This document shows positions 1 through 5,947 of a stretch of 10,398 nt of DNA, piece by piece. The DNA is taken from positions 1 to 10,398 of the forward strand of contig JAVBLG010000056.1 in the NCBI GenBank assembly GCA_031553655.1, read 5' to 3'. A program made the position numbers and the translations under genes. A model generated the notes under the pieces. The model saw nothing but the letters and a program-made list of their open reading frames with translations. It ran no database searches and had not been told where the DNA came from. Position 1 is the first letter of the stretch. The number at the start of each line of letters is the position of its first letter. Source of the DNA: JAVBLG01 sp031553655. Its GTDB lineage: Bacteria; Desulfobacterota; Desulfovibrionia; Desulfovibrionales; Desulfovibrionaceae.

Positions 1-410
1 ATGGGGCACCAAAGCTGCTTGAAAGGTATGACGCCCCGCAGAACCCGCAAGACCTCAAGCGCCTGCCGTGCATAACAATGGCTCAGGGCGGAAATCCTTG
101 GCATCTGACAAACGGCAAACGCAAGGAAGAGATATTTATTAATCCGGTTCATATCGCCAACAGTGTGAACATCTTGCATGACTTCACCCTCGCCGGGCTG
201 GGCGTCACAATGATGTTGCCTCCGGAAGCGGCTCCTCACGAGCAATCCGGAACCCTGGTCCGGCTCCTGCCCGAATGGAACGGCAGTTCTTTTGACATGT
301 ACATTCTGCTCCCAAGTGGTCAGGCTCCTCGGAGAGTGAGGGTTTTTGTGGATTATCTCTGTGAATTTTTTGCGGGCTTGCAAAAACGACAGATGGGTAG
401 GCGCGAGTAA
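1..410 (+). CDS. LysR-family transcriptional regulator, C-terminal part (cut by window edge)
   Basis: The frame is open from the left edge (first full codon at base 3) to a TAA at 408-410, giving about 135 residues. The reading matches the second half of a LysR effector-binding domain: a segment like APKLLERYDAPQNPQDLKRL (the usual 'Y-L-x-R-x-G-x-P-x-x-P-x-D-L' stretch), then PWHLTNG, then VHIANSVNILHDFTLAGLGV, where LysR proteins carry the hinge helix and the 'G-x-G-[IV]-x-x-[LM]-P' loop. Full LysR proteins are about 300 residues, so the winged-helix DNA-binding domain lies outside the window. An ATG at 78 is internal to the domain and is not the true start. The family acts as cytoplasmic ligand-responsive DNA-binding tetramers, usually controlling a divergent neighbour. 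Target and ligand cannot be told from here. The next 200 bp downstream hold no plus-strand gene. Confidence 0.82.
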   Translation, partial: GAPKLLERYDAPQNPQDLKRLPCITMAQGGNPWHLTNGKRKEEIFINPVHIANSVNILHDFTLAGLGVTMMLPPEAAPHEQSGTLVRLLPEWNGSSFDMYILLPSGQAPRRVRVFVDYLCEFFAGLQKRQMGRRE

Positions 411-491
411 TGACGGCTTGTCCAAAGGTAAAATTATAGAGAACATGGCTTGAATTTTCAGTTATGCTACTGTTGCCTTGAGGTTATGATG

Positions 492-540
492 CGGGTCTTG
501 TGAGCGATACCCCGCAAAGATATCACGGCCGCAAGACCCG
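492..540. repeat. Inverted repeat, 9-bp arms, 31-bp spacer
   Basis: CGGGTCTTG at 492-500 is matched exactly by CAAGACCCG at 532-540. A second pairing, GCGGG (491-495) with CCCGC (511-515), competes with it. The spacer is too long and there is no T-run, so this does not look like an intrinsic terminator. It lies just beyond the 3' end of the decayed minus-strand gene that ends at 611. If that gene came from a mobilisable element, the repeat could be a relic of a transfer origin or protein-binding site; that is speculation. Confidence 0.45.
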
Positions 541-610
541 TAATGGCCGGTTCAGGGCGGGTGCCTACATTTCCGCCAGGATGGGGGCTATCGCACCTCG
601 ACGGAACCAA

Positions 611-1219
611 TCAGAACAAGGTCACGCTAAACACCCATCCTCCGGGCAGCAGGCAGCCAAGCGCCGCAAGAAGGCGCTTGCGCCATTTTCTATCGCCCTC
701 GGAAAAGTCCTGTGCCGCCATGACGCCGGAAATAATGCCGCCGCCGAAGCACAACGCGCTGAGAATGACGCCCACCGGCATTTGCAGACAACAGGGCCGG
801 GTGCTGTGTCTGTCCGGCCTCGATGCTGTACCCGGCCCACAGCAAAAGGCCCCCCGTACAACAACAGTAAAACCCGTGCGAGTGTCCCCCCATAACAGCT
901 AGGTGCGGACGTGCGTTTTCAGGGAAAGTCTTTCCGCCTGTTTCACCACGCTCTCGGCGAGTTTGCCTTGTGCCAGGGCGACCTCTTTTTACGCCGCCTC
1001 GGAAAGCCCGTTGAATATTTCCTTTGCCGCGCTGGAGATTTTGTCTGGCAGTTCGTCGTAGTATTTCCGCTGATACTCCATCGCCATGATCAGTTCCCAC
1101 AAGGCGTCGTTATCGGAAATGCCAAAGGCGTCCTGCACCCGGCGCAGCCGTTCCCTTTCCTCGCCGGAAAGCTCCCGCTCAAGAAGCCGCTCAAGGCGGT
1201 CCAATTTTTCCGCGTCCAT
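611..1219 (-). pseudogene. Decayed small coiled-coil/membrane protein gene, possibly a mobilisation-module accessory
   Basis: Reading starts at ATG 1219-1217 with MDAEKLDRLERLLERELSGE, a charged heptad-rich segment, and gives 76 residues before an in-frame TAA at 989-991. The same frame continues sensibly past that stop (KEVALAQGKLAESVVKQAER), reaches a second stop (TAG) at 899-901, and later resumes with MPVGVILSALCFGGGIISGV and further residues to a TGA at 611-613. Between about 780 and 890 the protein-like reading moves to another frame (GGLLLWAGYSIEAGQTQHPA), so two compensating indels are also present. The ancestral product was about 200 residues: a hydrophilic coiled-coil N-terminal half and a C-terminal half with two or more membrane segments. 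From memory, similar proteins sit beside relaxase/MobC-type genes in Desulfovibrio elements, but no relaxase is visible here. The 76-residue part could still be translated. Decay is clear; the functional label is weak. Confidence 0.6.
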
Positions 1220-1427
1220 TCATTTGCGCGCTTTATGTTCCGCAATGGGGCTGCAACTGTCCGTGACCCAAACCATCACCCGCTCTCAGGCCCATCAATA
1301 AAGAATATGGTTGCTTTGGCACCCAGCCAATTGAAGGCTCCCCGCCTGGAAATCAATCAAATCCAGAGTGGAGTCTTTGTAACGCGCCTGTTTAAGTGAA
1401 TATCCTGCACTTGATATTGAGAGCAGT

Positions 1428-1724
1428 TTAATCCATCAACTGTTCCCACTCTATTCCCATAGCATCAGCAATGCGTTTGCATGTTGCCACACGTGTACCG
1501 GATTTTTTAGCCTCAATTTTGGCGTAAGCAGGCTGGGAAATGCCGATACGTCTGGCAACCTCATCTTGGGTCAGTCCCAAATATTCACGCCACGCCCGTA
1601 TGAGCGACAACCCGCCTATGGTAGACATTTTTACAACTTCGTGCGGCAGAACGACTTCTTCATCGGGACGGCCTGATACGCGCTCCATAAGTTCCACATA
1701 CTCATCATATGGGATCACCGCAAA
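1428..1724 (-). pseudogene. XRE-family HTH antitoxin (RelE/ParE- or HigB-partner type), N-terminus removed by IS
   Basis: An open frame can start at GTG 1718-1716 and ends at TAA 1430-1428, giving 96 residues. The C-terminal half is a typical HTH_3 domain: LIRAWREYLGLTQDEVARRI, then GISQPAYAKIEAKKSG, then the closing helix around MGIEWEQL. The N-terminal half (VIPYDEYVELMERV) resembles the dimerisation strand of antitoxins encoded after a RelE/ParE-type toxin. The GTG looks internal: the frame continues upstream as F-A-V-I-P-Y-D-E-Y, with F-A at 1719-1724, where the IS end begins at about 1725. Inside the IS the frame meets a TAG at 1763-1761 with no start codon in between and no well-placed ribosome binding site. 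The IS has therefore removed the start of the antitoxin gene. No toxin fragment appears on the far side of the IS. In such systems the antitoxin neutralises the toxin and represses its own operon; this copy may be silent. Confidence 0.65.
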
Positions 1725-1751
1725 GAGAAGTGCTCCCCAAAAATCGTACAG
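1725..1751 (+). repeat. IS3 left terminal inverted repeat
   Basis: It begins GAGAAGTGCTCCCC and ends TCGTACAG. It pairs with the right end at 20 of 27 positions, with most mismatches in the central A-rich stretch. The outermost six bases are less certain than the part from 1731. Confidence 0.65.
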
Positions 1752-1787
1752 ATGTGATAGCTACTCATTCACCCAAGGAGAGTAGTG

Positions 1788-2072
1788 ATGTCCCAACGAA
1801 AAAATCATTCGCCGGCGTTTAAGGCCAAGGTTGCTCTATCGGCTCTTTCAGGCGACAAGACCATAACCGAGCTGAGCCAGGAATTCGGCATTCACCAGAC
1901 CCAGATCCATAGATGGGTCAAGCAGCTGAAAGAATCGGCGCCGGGCATTTTTTCCGGTGAAATCAAAACGGAAGAAGCGCGCCGAGAAAAAGAACTCCAT
2001 GAATTGCACGCGAAGATCGGGCAACTGACTGTGGAACGCGATTTTTTAGCCAAAGCCTGGGGGAAGCGGTGA
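1788..2072 (+). CDS. IS3-family transposase OrfA (HTH subunit)
   Basis: This 94-residue protein starts at ATG 1788, with AAGGAG at 1775-1780 as a well-spaced ribosome binding site. A GTG three bases earlier is a less likely start. Residues about 5-50 (HSPAFKAKVALSALSGDKTI, then ELSQEFGIHQTQIHRWVKQL) are the HTH_8/transposase-8 DNA-binding domain that recognises the terminal repeats. Residues about 60-90 (the KELHELHAKIGQLTVERDFL stretch) form the leucine-zipper-like coiled coil used for multimerisation. The ORF is intact. Its TGA overlaps the OrfB GTG by four bases (GTGA at 2069-2072), which favours translational coupling of OrfB; a programmed frameshift to make OrfAB is usual in the family but no strong slippery run is placed at this overlap. 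OrfA alone typically modulates or represses transposition. Confidence 0.9.
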   Translation: MSQRKNHSPAFKAKVALSALSGDKTITELSQEFGIHQTQIHRWVKQLKESAPGIFSGEIKTEEARREKELHELHAKIGQLTVERDFLAKAWGKR

Positions 2073-2916
2073 GCGTCTCCCACAGGCAAGACATGGTCCG
2101 CCCCGACCATGTGCAGCTCAGCATTGTCCAGCAATGCATGTTACTCAAAATAGCCCGTTCCGGCCTGTATTACGAGAAAACCGGCGAGTCGTCGCTCAAT
2201 CTGACGCTGATGCAGGAGATTGACCGGGCCTTTACCGAGTGGCCGTTTTTTGGGGTTCGCCAGATGCGCCGTTATCTTGTGTCATTGGGGTATGGCGTCG
2301 GGACAAAGCGCGTCCGCCGTCTCATGCGCCTGATGGGGCTCATGGCGATGTACCAAAAGCCCAAAACCAGCGTACCCAACCCGGAACACAAGCGGTATCC
2401 CTATCTGTTGCGCGACTTGCCCATCACGCGGTGCAATCAGGTATGGTGCGCGGACATAACCTATATCCCGATGCGCAAAGGCTTTCTCTATCTGGTCGCG
2501 GTGATGGACTGGCATAGCCGGAAAGTGTTGTCCTGGCGTCTTTCAAACACGATGGATACGGATTTTTGCGTGGCGGCCTTGGAAGAGGCCTTGGCGCACT
2601 ACGGCGTTCCTGGTATCTTCAACACGGACAAGGCAGTCAGTTCACCAGTTTTGCTTTTACCAACGTTTTGCATGAGCACGGCATCCGCATCTCCATGGAT
2701 GGCCGCAGCCGCTGGTTGGACAACGTGTTTATCGAACGCCTCTGGCGTTCGCTCAAGTATGAAAACGTCTACCTGCATGCCTATGAGAACGGCTCGGAGG
2801 CTCGGACCGGCATCGGCAAATGGATCACTTTTTATAATCAAACACGTCCCCACAGCCAGTTGGACGGTCGGACTCCATCCGCGTATTATGCGGAAAATAT
2901 GGCAAAAGCGGCTTGA
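2069..2916 (+). pseudogene. IS3-family transposase OrfB (DDE integrase), broken by a 1-nt deletion
   Basis: The rve-type integrase catalyses strand cutting and joining at the IS ends. Translation from GTG 2069 gives a normal HTH_21 region (VQLSIVQQCMLLKIARSGLYY) and the first catalytic Asp in WCADITYIP (residue 129). It reaches the second Asp region, GIFNTD (residue 187), at about 2629. There one base is missing: the family reads N-T-D-Q-G-S-Q-F-T, and here the frame changes after GAC 2627-2629. The continuation lies in another frame from GSQFTSFAFTNVLHEHGIRI through the catalytic Glu in NVFIERLWRSLKYE to WITFYNQTRPHSQLDGRTPS and a stop at 2914-2916. The unshifted frame runs on as unrelated sequence to 2953. 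Asp and Glu of the DDE triad are therefore in different frames, and this copy should be inactive unless complemented or rescued by frameshifting. Confidence 0.88.
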
Positions 2917-3025
2917 GGCCGGGACGGACGTCCCTGTATCGCACCGGCTGTGAAAAGGCAGTTTTACCCCAAAGGGAAAAACAAAAGGCGGAAAAGGCAA
3001 AGACAAGCTAACGGAACGCTATTAG

Positions 3026-3052
3026 CTGTCCGAACAATGGGGACCACCTCTC
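3026..3052 (-). repeat. IS3 right terminal inverted repeat
   Basis: Read on the minus strand it begins GAGAGGTGGTCCCC and ends TCGGACAG, mirroring the left end. It lies 110 bp beyond the transposase stop codon, just before the membrane-protein gene. Confidence 0.65.
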
Positions 3053-3097
3053 CCCAAAAAAAATATTTGTCCGTCGATAGTCCGTGCATACTACCCT

Positions 3098-3877
3098 GTG
3101 AGTACTTACCAATCTATGATTCTTATCCTCAAGCTTATTCTCACCCCGATGCTTCTCGCCTCGGCCACTCTTGCCGCTCGACGCTGGGGTCCGATGGTGG
3201 CCGGATGGATTGTGGGGCTGCCCCTTACCTCGGCCCCGGTTTCGGTTTTTCTGGCCGTGGAGCAGGGCAGAGAATTTGCGGCCATGGCCGCCCAAGGTTC
3301 CATGTTGTCGCTTATGGGTGTAATGGCATTTTGCTTAGCCTATGCCTTCGCGGCCAAAAAAGCATCCTGGACGACCTGTCTTCTGGCCGCTTTGGCCGCT
3401 CTTTTTTCTGTTATGGCTATTCTTGGCGGCTTGAGCATACCCACGTTCGAGGCGGCCGTTGTTACCACTGTTTCCATTTGGGTGGCCCGGCGGGCAATGG
3501 GCAAGGCAAAGGCCGGGGTGAGCGGGCTGGCCGCGCCCCCTTGGGATTTGCCCTTGCGCATGATCGTGGCTACAACCATAGTGCTGACCATCACTTCCAT
3601 CTCCACGCTGCTCGGCCCCAAAATGAGCGGAATGCTGGCCGGAATTCCGGTATTCATCTGTGTAATGTCCGTATTTTCCCACCGACTTTACGGCGCAGAC
3701 TCCATGCATGTATTCCTGGAAGGGGTTGTGGACAGCTCTTATGGTTTTGTCGCTTTTTTTCTGACCGTGGAGCTGATGATCGGCTCGTTCAACTTGCCAC
3801 TGGTCTATATAACGGCCTGCCTGGCCACCGCCGCCACAAATTTTGCGGCTATCCGGCTGAGTTCCACCGCAAAATAA
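3098..3877 (+). CDS. Uncharacterised multi-pass inner-membrane protein with internal duplication
   Basis: The 259-residue product starts at GTG 3098; an ATG at 3116 (residue 7) is a good alternative, since neither has a clear ribosome binding site. Hydrophobic stretches suggest about nine membrane segments, roughly residues 7-27, 31-56, 62-86, 92-113, 118-131, 151-173, 176-194, 208-228 and 231-253. No catalytic motif or known transporter signature is visible. Residues 31-51 (GPMVAGWIVGLPLTSAPVSV and on) and 173-193 (GPKMSGMLAGIPVFICVMSV and on) align with G-P, G, G-x-P and S-V-F conserved, so the protein seems to be built from two related halves, as in many small transporters. I recognise it only as a widespread hypothetical membrane-protein type, and assign no substrate. 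It begins 45 bp after the IS right end, so the IS may have replaced its original upstream region. Confidence 0.8.
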   Translation: MSTYQSMILILKLILTPMLLASATLAARRWGPMVAGWIVGLPLTSAPVSVFLAVEQGREFAAMAAQGSMLSLMGVMAFCLAYAFAAKKASWTTCLLAALAALFSVMAILGGLSIPTFEAAVVTTVSIWVARRAMGKAKAGVSGLAAPPWDLPLRMIVATTIVLTITSISTLLGPKMSGMLAGIPVFICVMSVFSHRLYGADSMHVFLEGVVDSSYGFVAFFLTVELMIGSFNLPLVYITACLATAATNFAAIRLSSTAK

Positions 3878-3910
3878 TTTTGGACAGGCGCAGTCTCCTG
3901 CCCTAAAATT
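3876..3910 (+). terminator. Terminator-like hairpin after the membrane-protein gene
   Basis: AATTTTGG..CAGG (3876-3888) pairs with CCTG..CCTAAAATT (3897-3910), with one mismatch and one bulged T and an 8-nt loop. It overlaps the stop codon of the membrane-protein gene. A short T-rich run (GTCTTTT) follows. The A/T outer stem could work on either strand. It probably separates this gene from the HAD gene, but the T-tract is weak. Confidence 0.42.
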
Positions 3911-3965
3911 GTCTTTTAGCAAAATTTTAATATTTCGCTACGCGCTCGGAGAAAATATAAATATC

Positions 3966-4622
3966 ATGACCCCAAAATATAAAACAGTTATCTTTGACAA
4001 AGACGGCACTCTGCTGGACTCAGCCGAAGGCATTGTGAATGCCATACGCTACACCGCTAAAAAACTGGGTGTGTCCTTCCCGCCCGGCTTTGACGAGCGC
4101 AGGCTCATCGGTCCGCCGCTGAAGCTGAGCTATCGCGACGGCCTGGGCATCGTCCCCGAGATGTTGGATCGCGCCGTGGAGCTGCATCGGGAATATTATG
4201 TTTCCAAAGGGCTTTACGAGGCTCAGCTATACCCCGGCATAAAGGATTTGCTGCGCGATTTGAACGGGGCTGGGGTGAAGGTGTGCGTTGCCACTGCCAA
4301 GCACTACATTCCGGCGGGAATAATGATGGAGCATTTTGGCCTTACACCGTTCATCCATCATTCTGAAATGAACAATGGAACAGAGCGCAAAAGCTCCAAA
4401 AAGGAGATGATCGCCTCCGTGCTTGCCCATTGTGATTCCGAGGCAAAAGAGTCGGTTATGATCGGTGACACTGTTTATGACGTGGAAGGGGCCGTGGGCA
4501 ACGACGTTTCTTTTATCGGCGTGCTCTACGGTTACGGCCTGCGCAAAGAAATGGAGGAAGCCGGGGCCAGGACATTTGCGGCCAATACCCGGGAAATGCG
4601 CGCGGAGCTTCTGGGCGAATAG
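3966..4622 (+). CDS. HAD-superfamily hydrolase, phosphoglycolate-phosphatase-like
   Basis: The product is 218 residues from ATG 3966; a TTG at 3909 in frame would add an AT-rich, unlikely N-terminus. All four HAD motifs are present: motif I FDKDGTLLDS (nucleophile Asp11, acid/base Asp13), motif II Thr110 in VCVATAK, motif III Lys145/146, and motif IV GDTVYDVEGA (Asp168, Asp172). The helical insert between motifs I and II (about residues 20-85) is a type C1 cap, as in Gph/PpaX-like phosphatases. The family hydrolyses small phosphate monoesters with Mg2+ in the cytoplasm. Substrate cannot be set from sequence; phosphoglycolate, nucleotides or pyrophosphate are all possible. GGAG at 3948 is 14 bases from the start, a poor spacing. 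The gene is followed by the hairpin array and not by a cotranscribed gene. Confidence 0.86.
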   Translation: MTPKYKTVIFDKDGTLLDSAEGIVNAIRYTAKKLGVSFPPGFDERRLIGPPLKLSYRDGLGIVPEMLDRAVELHREYYVSKGLYEAQLYPGIKDLLRDLNGAGVKVCVATAKHYIPAGIMMEHFGLTPFIHHSEMNNGTERKSSKKEMIASVLAHCDSEAKESVMIGDTVYDVEGAVGNDVSFIGVLYGYGLRKEMEEAGARTFAANTREMRAELLGE

Positions 4623-4710
4623 AACCGGTCTGTTCCTCCGCCGATTTTTCGCGTCACGGCAAGATTTTGCTGCGCGCTGCTTCGGAAATTCCACCACCAG
4701 CCGAGTTTTT

Positions 4711-4850
4711 AGAGCATTTTGCGAATGAAATGAGCGAAATGCTCTGACGGCCCGTACGTGGATAGGGCCGTCCGGACACGAAGTGTCCGTAACGTAGGCG
4801 GCAAAGCCGCCGTAATAACGCGTGATTCCGAGCCGCCGGTGAAAGGCGGC
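4711..4850. other. Array of five adjacent GC-rich hairpins (candidate structured RNA or intergenic repeat)
   Basis: Five perfect or near-perfect hairpins lie in 140 bp. H1 is AGAGCATTTTGC/GCGAAATGCTCT, 4711-4745 (12 pairs with one G-T). H2 is GACGGCCC/GGGCCGTC, 4746-4772. H3 is CGGACAC-GAA-GTGTCCG, 4773-4789. H4 is GGCGGC-AAA-GCCGCC, 4797-4811. H5 is GCCGCC/GGCGGC, 4832-4850. H1, H2 and H3 abut with no base between them. H3 and H4 are each followed by GTAA. The arms of H4 and H5 are mutually complementary, so they could swap partners. There is no T-run, so it is not a simple terminator. It lies 88 bp after the HAD gene and upstream of the putative patatin promoter, so it would be a 3' UTR, a separate RNA or a DNA repeat. 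The intergenic stretch 4623-4710 before it shows no gene. Confidence 0.6.
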
Positions 4851-4893
4851 GCAGGACAACCAGCTTAAGATTAAAAAAAACGGCTTGAGGAAA

Positions 4894-4923
4894 TGGATAA
4901 TTTCAAAAGCAAAATGTTATAAT
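4894..4923 (+). promoter_or_regulatory. Putative sigma-70 promoter for the patatin-like gene
   Basis: A perfect -10 box TATAAT lies at 4918-4923. The best -35 match is TGGATA at 4894-4899 (four of six), with an 18-bp spacer. A TTGAGG at 4885 fits better but is too far away. The region is AT-rich in contrast to its surroundings. Transcription would start near 4930, giving a leader of about 35 nt that includes the ribosome binding site GGGGGAG at 4953-4959. Confidence 0.5.
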
Positions 4924-4964
4924 GATGTCCGGCGCGGCGACAGGAGGCGGCAGGGGGAGAAAAA

Positions 4965-5876
4965 ATGAAAAATGTCAAAATCGGTCTGGCCCTGGGCAGT
5001 GGTTCCTCGCGCGGCTGGGCACACATAGGGGTTATTGAGGCTCTTGAGGAACTGGGCATTCTGCCCCATGTGATCTGCGGAACATCTGTAGGCTCACTGG
5101 TGGGCGCATCCTATGCGGCCGGAAAACTGGCTTCGCTTAAGGAGTGGGTATGTTCGCTGACCATGTTGGGAACAGCCACGTTTTTTGATGTTACCCTGTC
5201 GCGCTCCGGCTTTGTAAACAAAGAAAAACTGAATCAATTTTTTGAGAAGCATGTGGCGGATAATGAATCCGTAATAGAAGATCTGCCCCTGCGCTATGCG
5301 GCTGTGGCCACGGAATTGAACACCGGGCGCGAGTTGTGGCTGACCAAAGGCCCGGTGTTGCAGGCGGTATGGTCTTCCATAGCCCTACCAGGCATTTTCC
5401 CCCCGGTCTATTACAAGGAGAGATGGCTTCTTGACGGCGGGCTGGTAAATCCTGTGCCGGTTTCCATGTGTCGGGCTCTGGGCGCGGATATTGTATTTGC
5501 CGTGAATCTCAACGGCGATCTTCTGATCAAACAAGTGAGCAGGCCTGCCCTGCCGGAAAAAAGTTCAGGAAATTTTATGTCCAAGGTGGCCGGGGCTGTA
5601 AAAGGCAGCTCTTCGACGTTGCGTGGAGGGCGGGACGACAACAGCGGAACCCCGCCCGGCCTGTTGGAATCCATTGCCGGGTCCATAAACATTGCCCAGG
5701 ACAGGATCACCCGCAGCCGCATGGCCGGAGATCCGCCCGACGTTATTTTACTACCCCGGCTGGGACACATCGGCCTGTTGGAATTTTACCGGGCCGAAGA
5801 GGCCATAGAAGAAGGACGGCAATGTGTTCAGGCGGCGCTGCCAGCCATAGAACGCACTTTACATCATATTTTGTAA
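4965..5876 (+). CDS. Patatin-like phospholipase, RssA/NTE-type
   Basis: The product is 303 residues from ATG 4965, with a strong ribosome binding site (GGGGGAG at 4953-4959). Patatin hallmarks are in order: the glycine-rich oxyanion loop GSGSSRGWAHIG (residues 11-22), the nucleophile elbow GTSVG with Ser41, and the dyad Asp157 in LLDGGLVNPVP. This is a Ser-Asp dyad lipid acyl hydrolase fold, the bacterial RssA/YchK type, with a C-terminal extension of about 100 residues ending in PDVILLPRLGHIGLLEFYRA, where the family has its 'PD-x-x-[IL]-x-P' segment. No signal peptide or membrane segment is seen, so it should be cytoplasmic or peripheral at the inner membrane. The likely reaction is hydrolysis of phospholipid or lysophospholipid acyl esters; the real substrate is unknown. 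It lies 71 bp upstream of the Cof-type HAD gene on the same strand and may be cotranscribed with it. Confidence 0.9.
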   Translation: MKNVKIGLALGSGSSRGWAHIGVIEALEELGILPHVICGTSVGSLVGASYAAGKLASLKEWVCSLTMLGTATFFDVTLSRSGFVNKEKLNQFFEKHVADNESVIEDLPLRYAAVATELNTGRELWLTKGPVLQAVWSSIALPGIFPPVYYKERWLLDGGLVNPVPVSMCRALGADIVFAVNLNGDLLIKQVSRPALPEKSSGNFMSKVAGAVKGSSSTLRGGRDDNSGTPPGLLESIAGSINIAQDRITRSRMAGDPPDVILLPRLGHIGLLEFYRAEEAIEEGRQCVQAALPAIERTLHHIL

Positions 5877-5947
5877 TAAATGCGCCTTTGGTCCAAAATT
5901 CACTATTTTCAATCAACCCTTTTCTCTAAATCTGCATTTGGTGAACT

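Larger units (their letters stand above)
1725..3052 (+). mobile_element. IS3-family insertion sequence, about 1.33 kb, transposase frameshifted
   Basis: The element carries the two overlapping genes OrfA and OrfB of the IS3 family, bounded by imperfect terminal inverted repeats of about 27 bp that match at 20 positions. The innermost certain ends are TGCTCCCC at 1731 and GGGGACCA ending at 3046. The match extends outward to GAGAAG (1725) and CCTCTC (3052), and the outer limit agrees with where the antitoxin frame stops looking native. The expected 3-4 bp target duplication is not seen (AAA left, CCC right), so a rearrangement or a slightly different boundary is possible. The stretch after OrfB (2917-3025) is non-coding and holds a small GGGACG/CGTCCC hairpin at 2921-2934. 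Confidence 0.85.

Noticed and set aside
500..902. Overlapping plus-strand open frames of about 120-130 codons
   Set aside because: They lie opposite the decayed minus-strand gene, have low-complexity, Arg/Pro-rich readings and no ribosome binding site.
1220..1285. Minus-strand reading ERVMVWVTDSCSPIAEHKARK ending directly before the 76-residue ORF
   Set aside because: It may be the tail of a lost upstream gene, but only 21 codons are open and I cannot identify it, so it is not listed as a gene. The rest of 1286-1427 shows no clear gene.
4711..4850. CRISPR array or tandem repeats
   Set aside because: The hairpins differ in sequence, there are no equal repeats and spacers, and no cas gene is present.
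4227..4859. Minus-strand open frame of 210 codons across the HAD gene and the hairpin array
   Set aside because: Most of it is the antisense of the well-supported HAD gene. The N-terminal part is translated hairpin sequence.
5468..5929. Plus-strand open frame of 153 codons inside the patatin gene
   Set aside because: It is a shadow frame; the patatin frame carries all the catalytic motifs.
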